Positions 1 to 5,524 of a stretch of 7,733 nucleotides of DNA are shown here, piece after piece; position 1 is the stretch's first letter; every line of letters starts with the position of its first letter. The position numbers and the translations under genes are program-made. The stretch comes from a bacterium (lineage in GTDB: Bacteria; Actinomycetota; Thermoleophilia; Solirubrobacterales; 70-9), in NCBI GenBank assembly GCA_002919115.1, contig PKER01000265.1, positions 1 to 7,733 on the forward strand, in the 5' to 3' direction. The notes under the pieces are model-generated. The model was not told the origin of the DNA and ran no database searches. It worked only from the letters and a program-made list of their open reading frames with translations.

Positions 1-1
1 G

Positions 2-406
2 CCCGCCGCCGGCCTGCGGCGCGGCGGCTACGTGCTCGCCGACCCGCCGGGCGGAGACCCCGAGCTCATCCTGATCGCGACCGGCAGCGACGTGCACCTG
101 GCGATCGCCGCGCACGAGCGGCTCGCCGCCGAGGGCGTGCGGACGCGCGTGGTCAGCCTGCCCTCGTTCCACCTCTTCGACCGCCAGCCCGCCGCCTACC
201 GCGACGAGGTCCTGCCGCCGCAGGTCACCGCGCGCCTGGGGATCGAGGAGGCAGCCACCCTCGGCTGGGATCGCTACGTAGGATCAGCCGGCGGGATGAT
301 CGGTATGCACACATTCGGGTCGTCCGCGCCGCTGCGCGACGTCCAGACGAAGTTCGGTTTCACCCCCGACCGCGTGGTCGCCCGCGCGAAGGAGCTGCTC
401 GCATGA
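2..406 (+). CDS. tkt: Transketolase, C-terminal part (5' end outside window)
   Basis: This is the last ~134 residues of a thiamine-diphosphate transketolase, which moves two-carbon ketol units between sugar phosphates in the non-oxidative pentose phosphate pathway in the cytoplasm. The reading frame is open from the first bases (PAAGLRRGGYVLADPP...), so the true start lies upstream; the GTG at 32 is an internal Val codon. The visible part is the C-terminal domain: a GSDVHLA stretch, then LPSFHLFDRQPAAYRDEVLP, then GMIGMHTFGSSAP and the ending FGFTPDRVVARAKELLA. These line up with the usual end of bacterial transketolases such as E. coli TktA (compared from memory). The diphosphate-binding and pyrimidine domains are not in view, so catalytic integrity cannot be judged. 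The stop TGA overlaps the pgi start (ATGA at 403-406), which suggests translational coupling. Family assignment is secure. Confidence 0.95.
   Translation, partial: PAAGLRRGGYVLADPPGGDPELILIATGSDVHLAIAAHERLAAEGVRTRVVSLPSFHLFDRQPAAYRDEVLPPQVTARLGIEEAATLGWDRYVGSAGGMIGMHTFGSSAPLRDVQTKFGFTPDRVVARAKELLA
389..394 (+). promoter_or_regulatory. Shine-Dalgarno site for pgi (AAGGAG)
   Basis: AAGGAG lies inside the end of tkt, 8 bases before the ATG at 403. It supports that ATG as the pgi start even though it overlaps the tkt stop codon, and fits coupled translation of the two genes. Confidence 0.7.
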
Positions 407-2031
407 GCGCGGCCTGGGACGCGCTCGCGCGCCACCAGGAGCAGGTCGGCGCCCGCCACCTGCGGGAGCTCTTCGCCGAGGACCCCGAGCGCGGCGAGCG
501 CATGACGCTCACCGCCGGCGACCTCTTCCTCGACTACTCGAAGAACCTGATCACCGACGAGACCGTCGAGCTGCTCGCCGCGCTCGCGCGCGAGCGCGGC
601 GTCGAGGAGCGCCGCGACGCGATGTTCCGCGGCGAGCGGATCAACTCGACCGAGAACCGCTCGGTGCTGCACGTGGCCCTGCGCATGCCGCGCGAGCGCT
701 CGCTGATCGTCGACGGCACCGACGTGGTCGCCGAGGTCCACGAGGTCCTCGAGTGGATGAGCGACTTCGCGGGCCGGGTGCGCAGCGGCGAATGGCGAGG
801 GCACACGGGCCGGCCGATCCGCAACGTGATCAACATCGGCATCGGCGGCTCCGACCTCGGCCCCGTGATGGCGTACGAGGCGCTGCGCCACTACTCGCGG
901 CGCGAGATGAACTTCCGCTTCGTCTCGAACGTGGACGGCACCGACTTCGCCGAGGCCGTCGTCGACCTCGACCCGGCGGAGACGCTCTTCATCGTCTCCT
1001 CGAAGACGTTCACGACGCTCGAGACGATGACCAACGCCAAGACCGCCCGCGAGTGGGCGCTCGCCGGCCTCGGCGGGGAGGAGGACGCGATCGCCAAGCA
1101 CTTCGTCGCCGTCTCCACGAACGCCGACGCGGTCGCCGAGTTCGGGATCGACACCCGCAACATGTTCGGCTTCTGGGACTGGGTCGGCGGCCGCTACTCG
1201 ATGGACTCGGCGATCGGGCTCTCGACGATGATCGCGATCGGCTCCGAGCGCTTCGCCGAGCTGCTCGCCGGCTTCCACGCCATCGACGAGCACTTCCGCA
1301 CCGAGCCGCTCGAGCGCAACATGCCGGCGCTGCTCGGCCTGCTCACCGTCTGGTACGCGAACTTCTTCGGGGCGCAGAGCGTCGCGGTGCTGCCCTACGA
1401 CCAGTACCTGAAGCGCTTCCCGGCCTACCTGCAGCAGCTCACGATGGAGTCGAACGGCAAGCGGGTGCGCATCGACGGCTCGCCGGTCGAGTCCGCGACC
1501 GGGCCGATCTACTGGGGCGAGCCGGGCACGAACGGGCAGCACTCCTTCTTCCAGCTCCTGCACCAGGGCACCCACCTGGTGCCGGCCGACTTCATCGGTT
1601 TTCTGCGCAGCCTCAACCCGATCGGCGAGCACCACGACCTGCTCGTCGCGAACCTCTTCGCCCAGGCGGAGGCGCTCGCCTTCGGCAAGACCGCGGAGGA
1701 GGTGCGCGCCGAGGGCGTGGCCGAGGAGCTCGTCCCGCACCGCACCTTCCCGGGCAACCGCCCCTCGAACATGATCCTCGCCGAGCGCCTCACGCCGTTC
1801 GTGCTCGGCAACCTGGTCGCGCTGTACGAGCACTCGGTGTTCACGCAGGGCGCGATCTGGGGGATCAACCCGTTCGACCAGTGGGGCGTCGAGCTCGGCA
1901 AGGCGCTCGCCAAGCGCATCGTCCCGGAGCTCCGCGGGGCCGAGGGCGACGAGCTCGGCCACGACAGCTCCACCAACGCCCTGATCCGCCGCTACCGCGC
2001 GGCGCGGGCGAGCGAGGCGGGCGCGGTGTGA
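403..2031 (+). CDS. pgi: Glucose-6-phosphate isomerase
   Basis: Interconverts glucose-6-phosphate and fructose-6-phosphate in the cytoplasm. The 542-residue length matches the long bacterial/eukaryotic PGI class (about 550 residues). Two SIS sugar-phosphate domains are visible. The first contains NIGIGGSDLG (144-153) and SSKTFTTLETMTNAKTA (199-215). Both PGI family signatures are present: DWVGGRYSMDSAIG (259-272) and GAIWGINPFDQWGVELGK (483-500). By comparison with characterised PGIs the expected active-site residues are all there: Arg264 in GGRYS, Glu349 in QLTMESNGK, His380 in GTNGQHSF and Lys500 in VELGK. The ATG start is supported by AAGGAG 8 bases upstream and overlaps the tkt stop by 4 bases. 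It is a single-domain enzyme, not the transaldolase-PGI fusion known in some bacteria. Just downstream are the trehalase-like and glucokinase genes, so it probably takes the glucose-6-phosphate they generate to the transketolase/glycolysis level. Confidence 0.98.
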   Translation: MSAAWDALARHQEQVGARHLRELFAEDPERGERMTLTAGDLFLDYSKNLITDETVELLAALARERGVEERRDAMFRGERINSTENRSVLHVALRMPRERSLIVDGTDVVAEVHEVLEWMSDFAGRVRSGEWRGHTGRPIRNVINIGIGGSDLGPVMAYEALRHYSRREMNFRFVSNVDGTDFAEAVVDLDPAETLFIVSSKTFTTLETMTNAKTAREWALAGLGGEEDAIAKHFVAVSTNADAVAEFGIDTRNMFGFWDWVGGRYSMDSAIGLSTMIAIGSERFAELLAGFHAIDEHFRTEPLERNMPALLGLLTVWYANFFGAQSVAVLPYDQYLKRFPAYLQQLTMESNGKRVRIDGSPVESATGPIYWGEPGTNGQHSFFQLLHQGTHLVPADFIGFLRSLNPIGEHHDLLVANLFAQAEALAFGKTAEEVRAEGVAEELVPHRTFPGNRPSNMILAERLTPFVLGNLVALYEHSVFTQGAIWGINPFDQWGVELGKALAKRIVPELRGAEGDELGHDSSTNALIRRYRAARASEAGAV

Positions 2032-2034
2032 CCG

Positions 2035-2062
2035 GGCGCCGAACAGCGCGGGGATCGGTGCC
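2035..2062 (+). other. Intercistronic hairpin between pgi and the GH15 gene
   Basis: GGCGCCGA (2035-2042) can pair with TCGGTGCC (2055-2062) in all 8 positions with one G-U wobble, leaving a 12-base loop. It fills most of the 37-base gap between the pgi stop and the GH15 ATG at 2069. The only Shine-Dalgarno-like bases for the GH15 gene (GGGGA, 2050-2054) sit in the loop, so the hairpin could influence initiation or protect mRNA ends. There is no U-tract, so it is unlikely to be a strong terminator. In DNA this GC-rich such a repeat can also arise by chance. Confidence 0.35.
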
Positions 2063-2068
2063 GCCGCG

Positions 2069-3937
2069 ATGAGCGCGGGCGCCGGCACCAGCCGCTTTCC
2101 GCCGATCGCGGACTACGCGTTCCTGTCGGATTGCGAGGTGCCGGCGCTGATCGCCCCGAGCGGGGCGGTGGAGTGGCTGTGCCTGCCGCGGCCCGACTCC
2201 CCGAGCGTGTTCGGCGCCCTGCTCGACCGCCAGGCGGGATCGTTCACGTTCGCGCCCGACGGGGTGCGGGTGCCGAGCGAGCGGCGGTACCTGCCCGGCA
2301 CGCTCGTGCTCGAGACCACCTGGCAGACGCCCAGCGGCTGGGCCGTGGTCCACGACTGCCTCGTGATGGGGCCCTGGCACGGCGCGCGCTCGGAGCGCTA
2401 CCGGCGCGCGCCGGCCGACTTCACCGCCGAGGGCATGCTCCTGCGCACGGTCCGCTGCATCGAGGGCGACGTCGAGATGTTCCTCAACTGCATGCCGGCG
2501 TTCGACTACGGGCGCGCCGGCGGACGGTGGGAGTGGACGGGCACGGGCTACGGCGACGCGACCGTCACCCCCGACTCGGCCGGGCCCGCGCTGCGTTTGG
2601 TGACGAACCTCAACCTCGACCTCGCCCCGGCGCGCGCCTACGCGCACACCCGCCTGCACGAGGGCGACGAGGCCTTCGCCGCGCTCGGCTGGAACTGCGA
2701 GCCGCCCACCGACGTCGCGGAGGCGTTCGCCCGCTCGCAGCAGACGGCGCACGGCTGGCGCGAGTGGCTCAAGGGCGGCAGCGTGCCCGACCACCCCTGG
2801 CGCGACCACCTCGAGCAGAGCGCGCTCACGCTCAAGGGCCTGAGCTACGGGCCGACGGGCGCCGTGCTCGCCGCGGCGACCACGTCGCTGCCCGAGACCC
2901 CGGGCGGCGAGCGCAACTGGGACTACCGCTATTCGTGGATCCGCGACTCGGCCTTCATGCTCGCGGGCCTGCTGCGGCTGGGCTTCCACTGGGAGGCGTT
3001 CCAGTACTTCGCGTTCGTGATCGAGGCCGTGGGCAGCGAGCGGCTGCAGATCATGTACGGGGTGGGGGGCGAGCACGAGCTCCACGAGCGCACCCTCGAC
3101 CATCTGAGCGGCTACGACGGCGCCCGCCCCGTGCGGATCGGCAACGGCGCCTGGGACCAGCGCCAGCACGACGTCTGGGGGATGCTCCTCGACTCGGTCT
3201 ACATCAACACCCGCCACCGGATGTTCGAGGCCCTGCCCGAGCCCGCCTGGGAGCGGATCGCCCAGCTCGTCGAGCAGGCGATCGCCAACTGGCGCGAGCC
3301 CGACCGGGGCATCTGGGAGATCCGGGGCGAGCCCAAGCACTTCACGAGCTCGAAGGTGCTCTGCTGGGTTGCGCTGGACCGCGGCGCGAAGCTCGCCGAG
3401 GGCCGCGGCGACACGGAGCGCGCGGCCGCCTGGCGCGAGGTCGCCGACGAGATCAAGGCCGACGTGCTCGCCAACGGCCTCGATGAGCGTGGCGTCTTCG
3501 TCCAGCGCTACGGCGCCGACGCGCTGGACGCCTCGCTGCTTCTGATCCCGCTGATGGGCTTCCTCCCGGGCGACGACGAGCGCGTGCGCGCCACCGTGCT
3601 CGCGATCGCCGACGAGCTGACCGAGGACGGGCTCGTCCTGCGCTACCGCACGCACGAGACCGACGACGGCCTGAGCGGGGAGGAGGGGAGCTTCACGATC
3701 TGCTCGTTCTGGCTCGTCTCCGCGCTCGTGGTGATCGGCGAGGTGGAGCGCGCTCGGGAGCTCTGCGAGAAGCTGCTTTCGTTCGCGGGGCCGCTCGGCC
3801 TCTACGCGGAGGAGATCGACCCGCGCAGCGGCCGCCACCTGGGCAACTATCCCCAGGCATTCACGCACCTGTCGTTGATCGACGCGGTCAGCAGGCTGAT
3901 CGCGGCGGAGCGTCGAGAGGAGGAAGCGGCGATTTGA
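2069..3937 (+). CDS. Glycoside hydrolase family 15 enzyme, probably trehalase
   Basis: A 622-residue GH15 (glucoamylase/trehalase) protein with no signal peptide or membrane segment, so cytoplasmic. The N-terminal beta-sandwich region begins FPPIADYAFLSDCE (10-23) and includes VEWLCLPRPDSPSVFGALLD (34-53). The (alpha/alpha)6 catalytic barrel contains ERNWDYRYSWIRDS (281-294), GNGAWDQRQHDVWG (358-371) and GIWEIRGEPKHFTSSK (414-429), ending in GLSGEEGSFTICSFW (534-548) and HLGNYPQAFTHLSLIDA (590-606). By family knowledge Glu417 (in WEIRG) is the likely general acid and Glu539 (in EEGSF) the general base. From memory these stretches closely match the mycobacterial GH15 trehalase (Rv2402 type), which splits trehalose into two glucoses. 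A glucoamylase- or other alpha-glucoside-specific enzyme cannot be excluded, since GH15 substrate is hard to read from motifs. ATG 2069 is the only start codon in frame in the gap after pgi; its Shine-Dalgarno is weak (GGGGA at 2050-2054). The stop overlaps the glucokinase start, and that neighbour supports glucose as product. Confidence 0.9.
   Translation: MSAGAGTSRFPPIADYAFLSDCEVPALIAPSGAVEWLCLPRPDSPSVFGALLDRQAGSFTFAPDGVRVPSERRYLPGTLVLETTWQTPSGWAVVHDCLVMGPWHGARSERYRRAPADFTAEGMLLRTVRCIEGDVEMFLNCMPAFDYGRAGGRWEWTGTGYGDATVTPDSAGPALRLVTNLNLDLAPARAYAHTRLHEGDEAFAALGWNCEPPTDVAEAFARSQQTAHGWREWLKGGSVPDHPWRDHLEQSALTLKGLSYGPTGAVLAAATTSLPETPGGERNWDYRYSWIRDSAFMLAGLLRLGFHWEAFQYFAFVIEAVGSERLQIMYGVGGEHELHERTLDHLSGYDGARPVRIGNGAWDQRQHDVWGMLLDSVYINTRHRMFEALPEPAWERIAQLVEQAIANWREPDRGIWEIRGEPKHFTSSKVLCWVALDRGAKLAEGRGDTERAAAWREVADEIKADVLANGLDERGVFVQRYGADALDASLLLIPLMGFLPGDDERVRATVLAIADELTEDGLVLRYRTHETDDGLSGEEGSFTICSFWLVSALVVIGEVERARELCEKLLSFAGPLGLYAEEIDPRSGRHLGNYPQAFTHLSLIDAVSRLIAAERREEEAAI
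3918..3924 (+). promoter_or_regulatory. Strong Shine-Dalgarno site for the glucokinase (AGGAGGA)
   Basis: AGGAGGA within the end of the GH15 gene lies 9 bases before the TTG at 3934. This near-perfect anti-16S match, the only strong one near this junction, is what fixes TTG as the glucokinase start despite its being a rare initiator. Confidence 0.75.
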
Positions 3938-4935
3938 GCGGCCACCGCGGTGGGATCGACCTCGGCGGCACGAAGATCCAGGCGGCGATCGTCGACGAGG
4001 GCGGAAGCCCCGTGGGCAAGGCCCGCCGCGAGACGCCGCGCAAGGGCGGGCCGGCCGACGTCGCCGCCGCGATGGCTGAGGCGCTGCGCGCCGCCGCCGC
4101 GGACGCCGAGCTCGAGGTCGCCGATCTCGAGGGGGTCGGCGTCGGCTCCCCGGGCGTGGTCGACGCGGAGGCGGGCACCGTGACCGCGGCGAAGAACCTC
4201 CCGGGCTGGGACGGTGCCTACCCGCTCGCCGACGCGCTCCGTGGGGAGCTGGGCGTCCCCGTGACGGTCGGCAACGACGTGCAGGTGGCGGCCGAGGCGG
4301 AGCTGCGGCTCGGCGCGGGCCGCCGGCACCCGTCGTTCCTCGGCGTGTTCTGGGGCACCGGCGTGGGCGGGGCGATCTTCCTCGACGGGCGCCCGTGGCT
4401 CGGGCGCGGCGCCGCCGGCGAGCTCGGCCACGTCGTCGTCAAGCACGACGGCGCGGTCTGCCCCTGCGGGCGGCGCGGGTGCATGGAGGCCTACGCGGGA
4501 CGTGTCTCGATGGAGCGCATGGCGCGCGAGCGGCACGAGGCGGGCGAGCCGACGGTGCTGTTCGATCTTATGCGCAAGAAGGGCCGCGACCGGCTCACGA
4601 GCGGGATCTGGGCGCGCGCGCTGCGCCAGCAGGACGCGCTCGCCGCCGAGCTCATCGACCAGGCGATCGAGGCGATCGCGGTCGCCGTCGCCTCGGCGAT
4701 CAACCTGCTCGACATCGGCGCCGTGGTGCTCGGCGGCGGCATGGGCGTGCGCTTCGGGAAGACGCACGGCGAGCGCCTGCGCGCCGCGATGGTGCCGCAC
4801 CTCTTCCGCGACGACAGCCCGCCGCAGCTCGTCCTCGCCGAGCTCGGCGATTTGGGCGGGGCGATCGGGGCTTCCCTGCTGGTCGGCAAAGGCGGCGAGG
4901 CGTCCTTGGGCGCCACCGCCGGCGCACGGCCCTAG
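3934..4935 (+). CDS. ROK-family glucokinase
   Basis: A 333-residue ROK kinase, expected to phosphorylate glucose to glucose-6-phosphate with ATP in the cytoplasm. Visible motifs are the phosphate-binding DLGGTK (9-14), GVGVGSPGVVD (67-77), GNDVQVAAEAE (113-123) with catalytic Asp115, the second ATP-binding loop WGTGVGG (140-146), the sugar-binding EXGH (Glu163-His166), the ROK zinc motif with ligands His166, Cys176, Cys178 and Cys183 followed by Glu185, and the C-terminal adenosine-site VVLGGGMG (264-271). All key residues are present, so it should be active. It has no N-terminal helix-turn-helix, so it is a kinase and not a ROK repressor such as NagC/XylR. The start is TTG, overlapping the GH15 stop as TTGA, with a strong Shine-Dalgarno 9 bases upstream. 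Its place behind a predicted trehalase and pgi makes glucose the likely substrate; fructose or another hexose is possible. I see no polyphosphate-glucokinase hallmark that I could defend. Last gene of the operon. Confidence 0.93.
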   Translation: MSGHRGGIDLGGTKIQAAIVDEGGSPVGKARRETPRKGGPADVAAAMAEALRAAAADAELEVADLEGVGVGSPGVVDAEAGTVTAAKNLPGWDGAYPLADALRGELGVPVTVGNDVQVAAEAELRLGAGRRHPSFLGVFWGTGVGGAIFLDGRPWLGRGAAGELGHVVVKHDGAVCPCGRRGCMEAYAGRVSMERMARERHEAGEPTVLFDLMRKKGRDRLTSGIWARALRQQDALAAELIDQAIEAIAVAVASAINLLDIGAVVLGGGMGVRFGKTHGERLRAAMVPHLFRDDSPPQLVLAELGDLGGAIGASLLVGKGGEASLGATAGARP

Positions 4936-4995
4936 CCGCTCGAAGCTCCGCCACCGGGGCCGGCAGCGCGCGGCCCTGCGGCGCCTGCGGATCGT

Positions 4996-5018
4996 GGGCT
5001 AGGGCCCCGGCCTAGCCC
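4996..5018. terminator. Candidate bidirectional terminator at the convergent junction
   Basis: A perfect 8-bp inverted repeat: GGGCTAGG (4996-5003) and CCTAGCCC (5011-5018) around a 7-base GC loop. It lies between the glucokinase stop (4935) and osmC, and contains the osmC TAG stop codon (complement of 5012-5014). A stable hairpin forms in RNA from either strand, fitting a shared terminator for convergent genes. Neither side has a clear U-tract, which is common for terminators in high-GC actinobacteria but lowers certainty. The rest of 4936-4995 shows no gene. Confidence 0.5.
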
Positions 5019-5437
5019 TCGAGGGTCGCGTCGACCGTGATCTCGATCGCGAGCGCCTGCGAGATCGGGCAGTTCTTGCCGGCGTCCTGCGCGGCCTGCT
5101 CGAACGCCTGCTGATCGATCCCCGGCACGCGCCCGCGGACCTCGATGTGGGAGCCCGTGACGCCCTCGCCGGGGACGAAGCCCACGGTCGCCGTCGCCTC
5201 GAGGCGCTCCGGCGGGTTGCCCGCCTCGGCGAGCCCGTGGGAGAGCGCCATGCAGTAGCAGGAAGCGTGCGCCGCGGCGAGCAGCTCCTCGGGGCTCGTC
5301 GCGCCCTGGGCGCGCTCGGTGCGCCGCGCCCACGTGACCTCGGTGTCGCCGAACGCGCCGCTCGCGAAGCTCGTCGTCCCGCGCCCCTCGGTCAGGCTGC
5401 CCTGCCAGACAGTTGTCGCCTTGCTCTCAGCCGCCAT
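5012..5437 (-). CDS. osmC: OsmC/Ohr-family peroxidase, OsmC type
   Basis: A 141-residue OsmC-type thiol peroxidase, expected to reduce organic hydroperoxides in the cytoplasm as part of the oxidative/osmotic stress response. Full length for the family. The OsmC fold motifs are visible: an N-terminal strand with the VWQGSLTEGRG stretch (10-20), Arg38/Arg39 in TWARRTE, SPEELLAAAHASCYCMALS (48-66), and GKNCPISQAL (120-129). By analogy with E. coli OsmC, Cys60 is the peroxidatic cysteine, Cys123 the resolving one, and Glu50 plus a nearby Arg complete the active site. An extra Cys62 follows Cys60 in a CYC arrangement. The GSLTEGRGTTSF start and lack of an Ohr-type N-terminus favour the OsmC subfamily over Ohr. 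The ATG start (5435-5437) has GAGGTG (complement of 5442-5447) 4 bases upstream. It lies 78 bases after the phosphoesterase gene on the same strand and converges with the sugar operon; its stop sits inside the terminator-like repeat. Confidence 0.93.
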   Translation of the reverse strand: MAAESKATTVWQGSLTEGRGTTSFASGAFGDTEVTWARRTERAQGATSPEELLAAAHASCYCMALSHGLAEAGNPPERLEATATVGFVPGEGVTGSHIEVRGRVPGIDQQAFEQAAQDAGKNCPISQALAIEITVDATLEG

Positions 5438-5459
5438 CGTCCACCTCGCTGCATTCGAC

Positions 5460-5494
5460 CTTTCGCCTTCGGGCGGAACCTACCCGCTTTCGCC
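5460..5494 (-). promoter_or_regulatory. Possible osmC promoter/leader with direct repeats and hairpin
   Basis: The 78-base gap upstream of osmC holds several small signals. On the minus strand TAGGTT (complement of 5477-5482) fits an actinobacterial TANNNT -10 box; I see no convincing -35. It is bracketed by two identical 8-mers, GGCGAAAG (complements of 5487-5494 and 5460-5467), 27 bases apart. Between the candidate -10 and the ribosome site, 5464-5475 is an inverted repeat CGCC-TTCG-GGCG; its plus-strand form is a C(UUCG)G tetraloop stem that extends to 7 bp over 5461-5478 with one wobble, while the osmC-sense strand has a CGAA loop. A regulator-binding role is inference only. Confidence 0.25.
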
Positions 5495-5504
5495 GCCGGC
5501 CATC

Positions 5505-5524
5505 GGCCCAGGGGCCTAGGGCCC
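5505..5524 (-). terminator. GC-rich inverted repeat at the phosphoesterase stop codon
   Basis: GGGCC (5512-5516) pairs with GGCCC (5520-5524) around a 3-base loop, and an alternative pairing joins GGCCC 5505-5509 to GGGCC 5519-5523. The repeat surrounds the TAG stop of the phosphoesterase gene (complement of 5516-5518). It could be a weak terminator or mRNA end-stabiliser ahead of osmC. There is no U-tract, and chance palindromes are frequent at this GC content. Confidence 0.25.

Noticed and set aside
753..2072. 439-codon +1-frame open frame inside pgi
   Set aside because: Arg-rich out-of-frame translation of the pgi codons; no start signal or family likeness.
274..2088. 604-codon open frame antisense to tkt/pgi
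   Set aside because: It is the mirror of the pgi gene in GC-rich DNA; its translation is Arg/Val/Glu/Ala/Leu-rich with no family motifs, while the sense strand encodes a complete PGI.
1865..3868. 667-codon open frame antisense to the GH15 gene
   Set aside because: Low-complexity charged translation with no recognisable domain; the sense strand carries all GH15 motifs.
3847..4800. 317-codon open frame antisense to the glucokinase
   Set aside because: Typical GC-codon shadow with no motif; the sense strand has an intact ROK kinase.
3934..4935. ROK protein as a transcriptional repressor
   Set aside because: No N-terminal helix-turn-helix; DLGGTK begins at residue 9 and catalytic Asp and zinc ligands are complete, fitting a sugar kinase.
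4936..4995. Short gene or RNA between the glucokinase and osmC
   Set aside because: Only 60 bases before the terminator-like repeat, with no start/ribosome site pair or convincing structure.
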